Assembly (NCBI GenBank): GCA_023426545.1
Contig: JAFAAN010000174.1
Coordinates: 61,835-125,834, forward strand
Reading direction: 5' to 3'
Source: Pseudomonadota bacterium
Lineage (GTDB): Bacteria > Myxococcota > Myxococcia > Myxococcales > Myxococcaceae
Length of the DNA: 64,000 bases
The notes under the pieces are model-generated. The model saw only the letters and a program-made list of their open reading frames with translations, did no database searches and was not told where the DNA came from. Within the stretch, counting starts at the first letter, position 1, and each line of letters begins with the position of its first letter. A program made the position numbers and the translations under genes. This document shows, in pieces, positions 1 to 9,368 of the stretch.

Positions 1-2
1 AT

Positions 3-809
3 GCCGGAGCGCACGTGGCCCTCAAGCGCGTGAGGCCCGAGCGCACGCGAGACCCGGAGGCCCACGAGCAGCTGCTGCATGAAGCGGAGCTCGCGCGCTG
101 CCTGCGCCACCCGTACATCGTCGGCTTCGTGGAGTACGGCGAGCTGCCGGACGGCGGCTACCTCGCGCTGGAGCTGGTGGAAGGGCCGGACCTGGGCCGC
201 GTGCTGGCGCGGTGCCGCCGCCGCCGCATCGAGCTGCCCGTCGACATCTCCGTGCTCATCGTCCGGCAGGTGCTGGAGGCCCTCGCGCACGCGCACCATG
301 CCGTCAGCACCACGGGCCGCCCCCTGGGCGTGGTGCACTGTGACGTGTCCCCGCACAACGTGCTGCTGTCCCGCACAGGCGAAGTGAAGCTGACGGACTT
401 CGGCGTGGCCCGCTCGCGCGCGGGCGCGGTGAAGGACACCCGGCGGCTGGGCAAGCAGCACTACCGCTCCCCGGAGCTGCTCGCGGGCGACGTGTCCGTG
501 GCGGTGGACCTGTGGGCGGCGGCGGTGCTGCTCTACGAGCTGCTGGCGCTGGAGTCGCCCTTCCCCTCCGGCCCGGAGGAGCAGGTGGCGTCCTCCATCC
601 GCGGCGGCCGGGTGACGCCGGTGCGCAGGCACGCGCCCGAGGTGCCGGACGCGCTGGCGCTGGTGCTGGACCGCGCGCTGGCGCCCGTCCCCTCGCAGCG
701 CTTCAGCTCCGCGGAGCAGTTCGCCCGCGCCCTGGCGCCGCTGAGCGATGACCGCGTGGCCACGCCCCTGGCCGTGGCCGCGGTGGTGCGCGGGCTGATG
801 GAGACCTGA
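3..809 (+). CDS. Serine/threonine protein kinase, 5' end cut by the window edge
   Basis: Only the last 268 codons are visible; the frame is open to the left edge, so the true start and glycine loop lie outside. The ATP-binding lysine is in VALKRV just inside the window. The catalytic loop reads HCDVSPHNV, with Cys in place of the Arg of HRD, followed by DFGVARS and an activation segment ending YRSPELL. The DVSPHN form of the loop is, from memory, common in myxobacterial Hanks-type kinases. No transmembrane segment or extra C-terminal domain follows the kinase fold in the visible part, which ends in a lightly conserved helical tail. It phosphorylates unknown substrates in the cytoplasm. It converges on sbcC with 5 bp between the stops. 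Confident as a kinase; catalytic strength is uncertain without the Arg. Confidence 0.9.
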   Translation, partial: AGAHVALKRVRPERTRDPEAHEQLLHEAELARCLRHPYIVGFVEYGELPDGGYLALELVEGPDLGRVLARCRRRRIELPVDISVLIVRQVLEALAHAHHAVSTTGRPLGVVHCDVSPHNVLLSRTGEVKLTDFGVARSRAGAVKDTRRLGKQHYRSPELLAGDVSVAVDLWAAAVLLYELLALESPFPSGPEEQVASSIRGGRVTPVRRHAPEVPDALALVLDRALAPVPSQRFSSAEQFARALAPLSDDRVATPLAVAAVVRGLMET

Positions 810-814
810 GCCCG

Positions 815-3800
815 CTACGCCACCTGCTGCCCCGCGGCGAGGGGCACCATGCCCAGGTCGCCCTCCACCACCAACCGGCTGCGGCCTCCGCCCTGCTTCA
901 CCACCCGCACCTGCACGCCAATGCGCTCGGCCATGCCGCTGACGTGGGAGATGATGCCCACCTGCCGGCCCGTGGCCTGGAGCGCGTCCAGTGTGGCCAG
1001 GGCCACCTCCAGCGTCTCCGGGTCCAGCGTGCCGAAGCCCTCGTCGATGAAGAGCGTCTCCACCTGCGTCGTCTCCGACGAGAGGGAGGCCAGCCCCAGC
1101 GCGAGCGCGAGCGACACCAGGAAGCTCTCGCCCCCGGACAGGCTGGCCACGCTGCGCACCTCGTCGCCCATGTCCCCGTCCACTACCTGGAGGTCCAGGT
1201 CGTGTCCGGGCACGCGCATCAGCCGGTAGCGCCGCGCCAGCTCCCGCAGGTGCGCATTGGCATGCAGCAACAGCGCGTCCAGCGTGAGGCTCTGGGCGAA
1301 GACCTTGAAGCGCTTGCCGTCATGCGAGCCGATGAGGTCCCCCAGCGCCTTCCACACCTCCGCCGCGCGGCGGCCTTCCTCCAGGGCCGCGGCCTCGGCG
1401 CCGTGCCGCGCCCGCGCGGCGTCGTCCGCCTCCAGCCGGGCGTGCAGGGTGGCCTCCGCGTGACGGCGCGCCTCGACCTCCGCGCGCAGGTGCTCGCACG
1501 CGGGCCCCGCCTCCTGCTCCGAAAGCGCTGGAGGGCCGGACGCCTCGTGCCGCGTCCGCCGCTCGCTCCGCTCCGCCAGCACAGCGGTGGCCTGCGAGAG
1601 CGCCTCGCGCAGCGCCGCCAGGGCCCGGGCCTCCGCTTCACGCCAGGCCGCGTCGTACGCCAGCAGTGACCGCACGGCATCCAGGGTGGTCCCACGCGCG
1701 GACAGGCGCGCGGACAGCGCGGCGCCCTCCGACTCACGCAGCGCCAGCGCCTCCTCCCTGGCGCGCACGGCGTCCTCGGCGCGCGCGGTGGCGACCCGCA
1801 CCGCCTGGTTCGCCGCCTCGGCGCGCTCCCGGGCCTGCTCGAAGGCCGACTCCGTGGCCTCCCGCCGGGCTTCCAGCTCGGCGCGGACCTCCGCCGTGGG
1901 ACGGCCCTGCAACAGCGCCGCGCGCGCCCGGGCCAGCTCGCCGCGCTCCGCGTCCTTCCGCGCGGCGAAGGCCCGGTGCTCCTCCGCGTGACGGGCGCTC
2001 ACCTCCACCTGCCCCTGCGCCCTGGCGCGCTGCTGCTGCTCCGCGGCCTCGCCCGCCTCCGCCTTCAGCCGCGCCTCCTCCTTCCCCTTCCACATCGCCA
2101 CCCGCTCGCCACACTTGCGGCGGAAGGTGGCCGGGTCCTCCTCCAGCTTCCGGTCCCAGCCCGCGTCCACGGTGAAGACGGGCGACAGCTCCGACACCAC
2201 CTGCCGCTGCGCCTGTTCGGCGGCGTCGAGCCGGGCATGCACGTCCTTGAGCGATGCCTCCGCGCGCGACAGCGCCTCCTCCGCCTGGCGCAGCGACTCC
2301 GCCGCCACCTCGCGGCGCGTGCGCTGCGTCTCCAAGGCCGCGCGGGCCTCGCGCGCCGTCCGGGCCCGCGACTCGGCGGCCTGCTCCTCGGCCTTCAGCG
2401 CCGCCAGCCGCTCCGACACCTCCGCGCGCGCCGCCTCCAGCCACGCTGCGGCCTCGGGCGAGCCTCCAGCGTCCGGTGGCGGCGGCGCGCCCGCGCCATC
2501 ACCCCTCGCGGACTCCAACCACGCGGCGGAGTCCTTCCGCCAGACCTCGCCGTGCGCTGCCGCGCGGACCTCCGCGGCCTGCCTCCGAGCCGCCGCCTGT
2601 CCGGCGCGCGCACTCGCCGCCGCGCTCCGCGCGCTCGCCGCGACCTCCGCCTGGGTGGCCTCGGTCCGCTCCGCCTCCAGTTCCTCCACGCGCGCGGATG
2701 CCTCCGCGACCAGCCCCTCCAGCGCGGACACCTCGCGCGCGGCCGGATGCTCCCGTGCGCCACACAGCGGGCAGGCCTCGCCTTCCCGCAGCAGGGCCCG
2801 GTGGGACGCATACCCCTGGGTGGCCTGGGCGAGCGACAGCGACCGCCGCGCCTCCTTGAGCGCCGCCTCGCACGCCGACCTCCGCGCCCCCGCCGCGCTT
2901 GCTTCCGCCGCCGTGGCCTCTGCCTCGGCCCGCGCAGTAGCCACCTCCGCGCCCGCCTCGCGGGCCTCGGCCTCGTCCGCCACCCATCCCGCGTGGGCGG
3001 ACGTCAGGCCCCGCACGGCCTCCTGCCGCGCCAGCAACTGCTCCCGCAGGGCCCGCCGCTCCGCGCCCGCCTCCGCTCCCAGGGCGGTCTCGGCATGCGT
3101 CGCCGCAGCCAGGGCCATCTCCTCCGCCCGGGCGGCGGCGTCCCGCTCCCCGCGCCGCAGCCCCACCGCCTCGCGCAGCCCGTCCACTTCACCGAGCAGC
3201 CGCCCGGATGCCTCGCGCGCCTTTCGCCCCTCCCCCTGCGCCCCCTCGTAGCGCTCCAGCTCCCGCTGCCAGCGGGGCCACTCGCTCGTGAGCGCCACCC
3301 AGTGCGCCTTCTCCGTCAACCACCCCCGCGCGGCCTCCCCCGCGGCCCGCGCCGCGGCCTCGCGCGCCAGCACGGCCTCCAGCTCCGCCCTCGCCTCCAC
3401 CAGCGCCGCCTGGGACGTCTCCGCGCGAGCCTGCGCCTCCCGCGCCTCGTGGGAGACGGCCTCCAGCCGCGCGTCCAGGCGCGCCGCCTCCTCCAGCGCG
3501 GGGCGCGCCGCCTCCTCTTGCGTCTGCGCCGCGGCGCGCGCGGTCTCCGCCTCCAGCTGCGCCACCCGCCGCGCCGAGGCGTCCGCCAGCGCCGCCTCCA
3601 CCTCCGAGGCCCGCGCCACCTGCGCCGCTTCCGCCTCCGCCCACCGGCGCTCCGCGGCCTCCAACGCCGCCACCGGCCCCCGGAACGACTCCGCCTCGCG
3701 GACCTCCTCCAGCCGGGCCGCCCGCGGCGCCGCCTCCTCCAGCGCCGCCTGGGCCTCCCGCGCCTTCGCGTCCGCGGCCTGCTCCGCCTCCCGCAGCCCC

Positions 3801-4612
3801 GCCCGCGCCACGTGCCACGCCGCCGCGCCCTCCGCCTCCTTGAGCCGCACCTCCAGCCCCTGCCGCGCCCGGGACTCCTCGCCGAGCGCCACCTCCGCCG
3901 CCGCGCGCTCCGCCTCCGGCATCAGCGCGATGGCCGCCAGCCCCTGCGCCCGCTTCGCCAGCGCCTCCTGCTCCGCCTTGTTCTTCTCGTGCGCGGCGAT
4001 GGACAGCCGGCTGTACACCTCCGTGCCCGTCATCCGCTCCAGCAGCTCCGCGCGCTCGCTGGCGTCCGCCTTGAGGAAGGCGGCGAACTCGCCCTGCGCC
4101 AGCAGCGCCGAGCGGCGGAACTGGTCGAACGACAGCCCCAACTTCTCCTGGATGGCGGCCAGCACCTCACCCTTGGTGCGCCCCATGAGCTGGCCGGTGG
4201 CCACGTCCATCAACTGCATCTCCTGGGGACGGAAGCGGCCCTCGGCGCGGTTGCGCGCGCGCCACACCGACCAGCGCGCCCGGTAGCGGCGTCCGTCCTT
4301 GCCCAGGAAGTCCACCTCCGCGTGGCCCTCCCCCGCGCCCCGCCGCAGCAGGCCACGCACGTCGTAGGCGGACAGCCGCGCGTCCTCGTCCTCGTCCGCG
4401 CGGCCCACGGGCACCCCACCGCGCCCGCCCAGCCGGGGCGTGCGGTCGAACAGCGCCAGACACAGCGCGTCCAGCAGCGTGCTCTTGCCCGCGCCCGTGG
4501 CGCCGGTGATGGCGAACAGGCCCAGCCGGTCCAGCGGCGGCTGGTCCAGCTCCAGCGCGAAGTCCCCCGCGAAGCTCGTCAGGTTGGAACCGCGAATCGC
4601 GAGCACCTTCAC
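815..4612 (-). CDS. sbcC: SbcC, ATPase subunit of the SbcCD nuclease
   Basis: 1265-residue SMC/Rad50-like ATPase that partners SbcD to cut hairpins and protein-blocked DNA ends. The N-terminal Walker A GATGAGKS is at about residues 37-44. A very long Ala/Glu/Arg-rich coiled coil follows, interrupted near residue 614 by the zinc-hook CPLCG. The C-terminal ATPase half carries the ABC signature LSGGESF near 1155 and Walker B LFIDEGFGTLD near 1185. At 1265 residues it is longer than E. coli SbcC (about 1050), the excess lying in the coiled coil. Its ATG overlaps the sbcD stop by four bases (4609-4612), so the two are translationally coupled. The frame antisense to it (1976-4648) is stop-free but is only a high-GC shadow. 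Confidence 0.97.
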   Translation of the reverse strand: MKVLAIRGSNLTSFAGDFALELDQPPLDRLGLFAITGATGAGKSTLLDALCLALFDRTPRLGGRGGVPVGRADEDEDARLSAYDVRGLLRRGAGEGHAEVDFLGKDGRRYRARWSVWRARNRAEGRFRPQEMQLMDVATGQLMGRTKGEVLAAIQEKLGLSFDQFRRSALLAQGEFAAFLKADASERAELLERMTGTEVYSRLSIAAHEKNKAEQEALAKRAQGLAAIALMPEAERAAAEVALGEESRARQGLEVRLKEAEGAAAWHVARAGLREAEQAADAKAREAQAALEEAAPRAARLEEVREAESFRGPVAALEAAERRWAEAEAAQVARASEVEAALADASARRVAQLEAETARAAAQTQEEAARPALEEAARLDARLEAVSHEAREAQARAETSQAALVEARAELEAVLAREAAARAAGEAARGWLTEKAHWVALTSEWPRWQRELERYEGAQGEGRKAREASGRLLGEVDGLREAVGLRRGERDAAARAEEMALAAATHAETALGAEAGAERRALREQLLARQEAVRGLTSAHAGWVADEAEAREAGAEVATARAEAEATAAEASAAGARRSACEAALKEARRSLSLAQATQGYASHRALLREGEACPLCGAREHPAAREVSALEGLVAEASARVEELEAERTEATQAEVAASARSAAASARAGQAAARRQAAEVRAAAHGEVWRKDSAAWLESARGDGAGAPPPPDAGGSPEAAAWLEAARAEVSERLAALKAEEQAAESRARTAREARAALETQRTRREVAAESLRQAEEALSRAEASLKDVHARLDAAEQAQRQVVSELSPVFTVDAGWDRKLEEDPATFRRKCGERVAMWKGKEEARLKAEAGEAAEQQQRARAQGQVEVSARHAEEHRAFAARKDAERGELARARAALLQGRPTAEVRAELEARREATESAFEQARERAEAANQAVRVATARAEDAVRAREEALALRESEGAALSARLSARGTTLDAVRSLLAYDAAWREAEARALAALREALSQATAVLAERSERRTRHEASGPPALSEQEAGPACEHLRAEVEARRHAEATLHARLEADDAARARHGAEAAALEEGRRAAEVWKALGDLIGSHDGKRFKVFAQSLTLDALLLHANAHLRELARRYRLMRVPGHDLDLQVVDGDMGDEVRSVASLSGGESFLVSLALALGLASLSSETTQVETLFIDEGFGTLDPETLEVALATLDALQATGRQVGIISHVSGMAERIGVQVRVVKQGGGRSRLVVEGDLGMVPLAAGQQVA

Positions 4613-5853
4613 GGCGACTCCTCCTGCACCTCGGACAGCAGCGTGTGAAAGGCCTCCAGCAGCGCGGGCGCTGGCGGCTCCTCGAAGTCACGCGCGTAGC
4701 GCGCGCGGAAGACGTCCTCGGGTGTGCGCTCCTTCAGCGACAGGCCCGGCTGCACCTCCGCCAGCGCGCCCCCCGCCCCGGTATAGGCGGGCGTCAGCTT
4801 CACCAGCCGCGCCGCCTTCCCCTCCAGCACCTTCTCCACCTTCTGCCGCAGCGCCGGCTCCGGCCGGGGCAACGACACGCAGACCTCCAGGTAGGGCCGC
4901 CGCCACTCCGGCGCGTCCGCCTCGTGCTCGGGCAGGGCCTCCAGCAAGGCCAGCACCGCGTCCAGGGGCGCCGCGTCCCGCCCGGGCACGCGCACCATGT
5001 CCGTGGTCCGTGGCACGGGGAGCGGCCGCACCTCGCCCAGCGCGTCCCCCTCCAACTCCACCAGCAGCACCTGGTGCCGGTACCCCGCCTCCGACAGGGA
5101 CAGCGGCAGGGGCGAGCCGCTGTAGCGGACCCCCTCGCGCCCGCCCACGCGCTGGGCCTTGTGCAGATGTCCCAGCGCCGCGTAGGCCACGTCCTCCGGG
5201 AACAGGTCCACGGGCAGCGCGTGCTGGTTGCCCCCCAGAATCTTCCGCTCGCTCAGCGCGGACAGCTCCGTGCCCGTCATGTAGCAGTGCCCCATGGCCA
5301 CCAGCGCCTGCCCCGCCTGACGCCTGCGCCGCGCCGCGGCCAGCACGTCGGCGTACACCGCGCGCACGCCCTCCACCAGCCGGTCTCCCGAGTCCCCGGG
5401 CACGGGCGGCAGGTCCGAGGGTCGCAGGTACGGCACCGCCGCCACCCACGCGCCCACGTGCCCCGTGGCGTCGTGCAGCGGTACCAGCAGCCGCTCCAGG
5501 TCCAGCACGCCCCGGGCCCGCGGCAGCCCTCCCACCACGCGCACGCCCAGCGCCGCGAACAGCGGGTCCGGCGCGTCCAGCCGCGCCGCCGAGTCGTGGT
5601 TGCCCCCAATCACCACCACGTCCAGCCGGGGCAGCCGCCGCCTCGCCCGCGCGACGAACTGGTACCAGGCCGCCTGCGCGTCCGCGCTGGGGTTCGACGT
5701 ATCGAAGATGTCCCCGGCCACCAGCAGCGCATCCACCGCCTGCGCCTCCAGGGTGTCCAGCAGCCAGTCGAGGAAGGCGGCGTGCTCGGCCTCCCGCGAG
5801 ACGTCGTACAGCGTGTGTCCCAGGTGCCAGTCCGATGTGTGCAGCAGGCGCAT
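4609..5853 (-). CDS. sbcD: SbcD, nuclease subunit of SbcCD
   Basis: 414-residue Mre11-type metallophosphoesterase that supplies the Mn-dependent nuclease activity of SbcCD. Metal-binding motifs are seen in order: TSDWHLG near the N-terminus, GDIFD, GGNHDSAARL and GHLHKAQ. I chose the ATG at 5853 because the nuclease motif LLHTSDWHLG begins right there and a purine-rich ribosome site (GAGGGAGGG) lies about 8 bases upstream. The longer frame to 6039 adds non-conserved residues. It is first in a two-gene operon with sbcC, overlapping it by four bases. Confidence 0.96.
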   Translation of the reverse strand: MRLLHTSDWHLGHTLYDVSREAEHAAFLDWLLDTLEAQAVDALLVAGDIFDTSNPSADAQAAWYQFVARARRRLPRLDVVVIGGNHDSAARLDAPDPLFAALGVRVVGGLPRARGVLDLERLLVPLHDATGHVGAWVAAVPYLRPSDLPPVPGDSGDRLVEGVRAVYADVLAAARRRRQAGQALVAMGHCYMTGTELSALSERKILGGNQHALPVDLFPEDVAYAALGHLHKAQRVGGREGVRYSGSPLPLSLSEAGYRHQVLLVELEGDALGEVRPLPVPRTTDMVRVPGRDAAPLDAVLALLEALPEHEADAPEWRRPYLEVCVSLPRPEPALRQKVEKVLEGKAARLVKLTPAYTGAGGALAEVQPGLSLKERTPEDVFRARYARDFEEPPAPALLEAFHTLLSEVQEESP

Positions 5854-6075
5854 CAGGCGTTCACCCTCCCTCTTCCCTTGGCGTGCTGGCCAGCGGCCAG
5901 CCTCCAACGGGATGCCTGCCCGCTCCAAGTGGCGGGCGCCTGCTCCCTTACCCCCTCCCCCTGACATGGGGGCAAGTTCTTGAAACTCCAGGCCCTTCTG
6001 GAGAGGACGCCCTGCCACATCCCATCCGGAGGCCCTCACGCGCGGAGGGGGTTGGCCGATACGGTCCGAGCGGGG

Positions 6076-6762
6076 ATGCTCGCGGCCATGACCGCGCTAC
6101 ACGTAGGCGTCTTCGCCGTCTTCCTCAGCATCGGCCTGGGGATCGCGAGCATCGTCGGCTATTTCCGCTGGCGCATCTGGAAGCAGCAGCTCAGGGTCTG
6201 GCAGGACTTCGCGGCCACCCGGGGCTGGCGCTTCGAGTCGACGCCCGGGCGCCTGTTCTCCGCGGGGACGTTGAAGCTGGAGGGCGAACACGCCGGGCGC
6301 CCGTTCACCATGGAGACCGAGCACCGCCGGCAAGGCAAGCACGTCCCCATCATCACCATCGTCCGGCACGAGCTGGGCGACGGCTTTCCGCGCGAGGTGA
6401 CCATCCGGCCCGAGACGCTGGGCGACAAGTTCTTCAAGCTGGTCGGCGTGAAGCAGGACGAGGAGCTGGGCGATGCCCGGCTCGACGCCGCCCTGGACCT
6501 GAAGAACGTCACCCCCCATGCCCGCGCCGTCCTCCTCAGCGCGGGCATGCGGAGGCCCCTGCTGAACCTGGTCCACGTCTTCCATACCTTCACCATCGAG
6601 GACGGCACCGTGGCGGCGGAGGTGGTTGACGACGTCCCGCGGACCCTCATCGAGCTGGACGTGCTGATGTCGCCCGTGCGCGAGCTGGGTGACGCGGTCC
6701 AGGACACGCGCGGCCACACGGCCTGGCGCGCGGACGCCGCCGGCGAGAAGGCCGGCGCCTGA
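6076..6762 (+). CDS. Membrane-anchored protein of unknown function
   Basis: About 228 residues. I do not recognise the family. One hydrophobic segment (about residues 8-28, ALHVGVFAVFLSIGLGIASI) is followed by a basic stretch FRWRIWKQQ, so the rest is probably cytoplasmic. The remainder is a soluble alpha/beta-looking domain with no recognisable catalytic motif and ends in Lys/Ala-rich residues. The start is uncertain: ATG 6076 and ATG 6088 both directly precede the membrane segment, and neither has a strong ribosome site; the frame also runs open further upstream to 5980. It stands alone, divergent from sbcD and convergent with the acyltransferase gene. Codon use is normal for the region, so I believe it is expressed. 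Confidence 0.75.
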   Translation: MLAAMTALHVGVFAVFLSIGLGIASIVGYFRWRIWKQQLRVWQDFAATRGWRFESTPGRLFSAGTLKLEGEHAGRPFTMETEHRRQGKHVPIITIVRHELGDGFPREVTIRPETLGDKFFKLVGVKQDEELGDARLDAALDLKNVTPHARAVLLSAGMRRPLLNLVHVFHTFTIEDGTVAAEVVDDVPRTLIELDVLMSPVRELGDAVQDTRGHTAWRADAAGEKAGA

Positions 6763-6811
6763 GCCTCGACGGCCCGCCGCGGCTCGACGCTGGTGCCGCG
6801 CGCCGACGCAC

Positions 6812-7537
6812 TCACCCCGTGGCGGCCAGCGTCTGCTCGAACAACGCGCGCACCCGCACGGCCAGCGCCTGGGGGTCCGGGCCGAAGGTCTCGGGCGGCA
6901 GCGCGGGCAGCACCCGCACGCGGATGGATGCGGTCGGGCTCATCCAGGGCCCGTCTCCGTCCAGCAGCCCCGGCGTGCCCTCCACGACCACGGGCACCAA
7001 CGGCACGTGCTCCTCCAGCGCGAGCTGGAAGGCGCCCCGCTTGAAGGGCAGGAGCTGACCGCCCTTCGAGTACGTCCCCTCCGGGAAGATGAGCACCGGC
7101 ATGCCCCGGCGCAGCCAGCGGCGGCACGGGTCCAGGAGCTGGTGCATGGCGGTGGACGAGCCCCGGACGATGGGCACGTAGGCCAGCAGCGTCATCATCC
7201 ACCCCACCAGGGGCAGCGAGAACAGCGAGGCCTTCGCCACGAACTTGTACGGATGGAACAGGCCCATCACGGCGAGGATGTCCGCCGCGGATTGGTGGTT
7301 CACCACGAGCACGCAGGGCCCTGGCGGGATGAGCTCCCGTCCCTCGATGCGCGTGCGCCACCCAGGGGAGGCGTGTAGCCACAGCCCATAGCACCACCGG
7401 CACACCAGCGAGTGCAACAGCCGCCGGTCCCGGTCAAATGGGTACGTGACGACGAGCAGCAGCGCGCCCAGGGTGAACAGCACCGGCGCGGTGAGCAGGA
7501 AGACGACCCAGAACCAGAGCGTGACGACGTACTTCAT
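6812..7537 (-). CDS. 1-acyl-sn-glycerol-3-phosphate acyltransferase family protein (PlsC type)
   Basis: 241 residues. An N-terminal hydrophobic segment (about residues 4-30) anchors it in the inner membrane. The acyltransferase motifs are NHQSAAD (the NHxxxxD catalytic His/Asp pair), a central substrate region and FPEGTYS. The family transfers acyl groups from acyl-ACP or acyl-CoA to lysophosphatidate or related lysophospholipids. I chose the ATG at 7537 because the hydrophobic segment starts there; the frame is open upstream to 7804 but that part is Arg/Pro-rich and unlike the family. Ribosome site is weak (AGGG). It is divergent from zwf across about 290 bases. Which lysolipid it acts on cannot be told from sequence alone. 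Confidence 0.9.
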   Translation of the reverse strand: MKYVVTLWFWVVFLLTAPVLFTLGALLLVVTYPFDRDRRLLHSLVCRWCYGLWLHASPGWRTRIEGRELIPPGPCVLVVNHQSAADILAVMGLFHPYKFVAKASLFSLPLVGWMMTLLAYVPIVRGSSTAMHQLLDPCRRWLRRGMPVLIFPEGTYSKGGQLLPFKRGAFQLALEEHVPLVPVVVEGTPGLLDGDGPWMSPTASIRVRVLPALPPETFGPDPQALAVRVRALFEQTLAATG

Positions 7538-7823
7538 GGTGGGGGCCCTGCATACCACCATCCGGCCCGGGCCACGCAGCCCTTCGCCGCACCGGCACCT
7601 CCCCACCTGCACCCACGAACGGCACGGCGGCGCGGGCCCTCGCTGGCTCGCGCCTCGACTTGCATGGCGGGCTCGCGGCCCCACCGTTAGAGCAGCGGGC
7701 GGCAATCGCGTGGAGGCACGGCGCGGCGGGCGCACGGAGCCATTGTCCGCTCGCCCACTTGCCCGGTGGCCACGCTGGCGACGTAAGGTGCCCGCCGGAC
7801 CCAACCCGGAGGGAGGCAGCGGA

Positions 7824-9368
7824 ATGGACGCGCATCAGGGCCTGCATATCGAGACGCATCCCCGCGAGGGAGACCCGCTGGTACGTGCCCGCCAGCCCGA
7901 CCCCTGTGCACTGGTGCTCTTCGGCGCCACGGGAGACCTGGCCCAGCGCAAGCTGTTCCCGGCCCTCTTCGAGCTGGCACGCGAACACCTGCTGCCGGAG
8001 AGCTTCGCCGTCGTCGCCTTCAGCCGCTCGGAGGGGAACAGCGAGGCCTTCCGCGAGCACGTGAGGGCGTCCCTCCAGAAGTTCGCCCGCACCCAGCCCC
8101 TGGACGAAGCCGTCTGGCAACGCTTCGCCCCGCGCCTGCAGCTCATCGCCGGCGCCTATGACGACCCGAAGTCGTTCGTCCACCTGCGCGAGGCGCTCGA
8201 CCAGGTCGCCCAGCGCTTCGGCACCCGGGGCAACCAAGTCTACTACCTGGCCACCCCGGCCTCCACGTTCCCCCAAATCCTCCACGGCCTCGCGGACTCG
8301 GGCCTGCTGAAGCGCCAGGAGCAGGTGGAGCAGAAGCCCTGGCAGCGGCTCATCATCGAGAAGCCCTTCGGCCATGACCTGGAGAGCGCCCGCGCGCTCA
8401 ACCGCGAGCTGGCCACGGTGCTGGACGAGCGGCAGATCTTCCGCATCGACCACTACCTGGGCAAGGAGACGGTGCAGAACATCCTCGTCTTCCGCTTCGC
8501 CAACTCCATCTTCGAGCCGCTGTGGAACCGGAAGCACATCGACCACGTGGAAATCACCGCGGCGGAGGAGCTCGGCGTGGAGGGCCGCGGCGGCTTCTAC
8601 GACGAGACGGGTGTCATCCGGGACATGGTGCAGAACCACCTGCTCCAGGTGCTCGCGCTGTGCGCCATGGAGCCTCCGGTGTCGTTCGGCGCCGAGGACA
8701 TCCGCGACGAGAAGACCAAGGTCTTCCGCGCGCTGCGCCCGCTGGAGGGGCGTGAGGTGTCGCGGGCGGTGGTGGCGGGCCAGTACGAGGGCTACCTCCA
8801 GGAGAAGGGCGTCAAGGCCGGCTCGCGCACGCAGACCTACGTCGCCATGAAGATGAACATCGACAACTGGCGCTGGGCGGGCGTGCCCTTCTACGTGCGC
8901 GCGGGCAAGCGGCTGAAGCGGCGCGTGACGGAGGTGTCCATCCACTTCAAGTCGGTGCCCATCAGCCTCTTCTCCGGCGAGAACGCCACCTGCCAGCGGT
9001 TGCAGCCCAACGTGCTCACGCTGCGCATCCAGCCCCAGGAAGGCATCGCGCTCTCCTTCGAGTCCAAGGTCCCCGGCGAGGACGTCAACATCGCGGGCGT
9101 CACCATGGACTTCAACTACCAGGAGACCTTCCAGCGCCCGGTGCCCGAGGCCTATGAGCGGCTGCTGCTGGACTGCATGCGCGGCAACGCCACGCTCTAT
9201 GCCCGGCAGGACAGCGTGGAGCAGGCGTGGACCTACGTGACGCCCATCCTCCAGGCCCTCGAGTCCGGCGAAGGCGGCCCCATCCATGGCTACGCGCAGG
9301 GCAGCGCGGGGCCGGATGCCGCCGCCGCGCTGCTGGCCCGCGATGGCCGCCGGTGGACCGCGCTGTGA
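7824..9368 (+). CDS. zwf: Glucose-6-phosphate 1-dehydrogenase
   Basis: 514 residues, usual length for bacterial G6PD. It oxidises glucose 6-phosphate to 6-phosphoglucono-lactone, making NADPH, as the first step of the oxidative pentose phosphate pathway. The nucleotide-binding GATGDLAQRKL lies near residue 34, and the substrate-binding signature RIDHYLGKE near residue 207. The ATG at 7824 is chosen because GGAGGGAGGC lies just upstream and the conserved protein begins there; the open frame upstream to 7446 runs antisense to the acyltransferase. The stop overlaps the pgl start by three bases, and gnd follows, giving a complete three-gene oxidative branch in reaction order. Confidence 0.97.
   Translation: MDAHQGLHIETHPREGDPLVRARQPDPCALVLFGATGDLAQRKLFPALFELAREHLLPESFAVVAFSRSEGNSEAFREHVRASLQKFARTQPLDEAVWQRFAPRLQLIAGAYDDPKSFVHLREALDQVAQRFGTRGNQVYYLATPASTFPQILHGLADSGLLKRQEQVEQKPWQRLIIEKPFGHDLESARALNRELATVLDERQIFRIDHYLGKETVQNILVFRFANSIFEPLWNRKHIDHVEITAAEELGVEGRGGFYDETGVIRDMVQNHLLQVLALCAMEPPVSFGAEDIRDEKTKVFRALRPLEGREVSRAVVAGQYEGYLQEKGVKAGSRTQTYVAMKMNIDNWRWAGVPFYVRAGKRLKRRVTEVSIHFKSVPISLFSGENATCQRLQPNVLTLRIQPQEGIALSFESKVPGEDVNIAGVTMDFNYQETFQRPVPEAYERLLLDCMRGNATLYARQDSVEQAWTYVTPILQALESGEGGPIHGYAQGSAGPDAAAALLARDGRRWTAL

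Noticed and set aside
1976..4648. An 890-residue plus-strand open frame
   Set aside because: Antisense to the coiled coil of SbcC; Leu/Arg/Gln-rich with no motif.
7538..7823. Search for a sigma70 promoter before zwf
   Set aside because: TTGCCC and TTGTCC are present but no acceptable -10 hexamer at the right distance.
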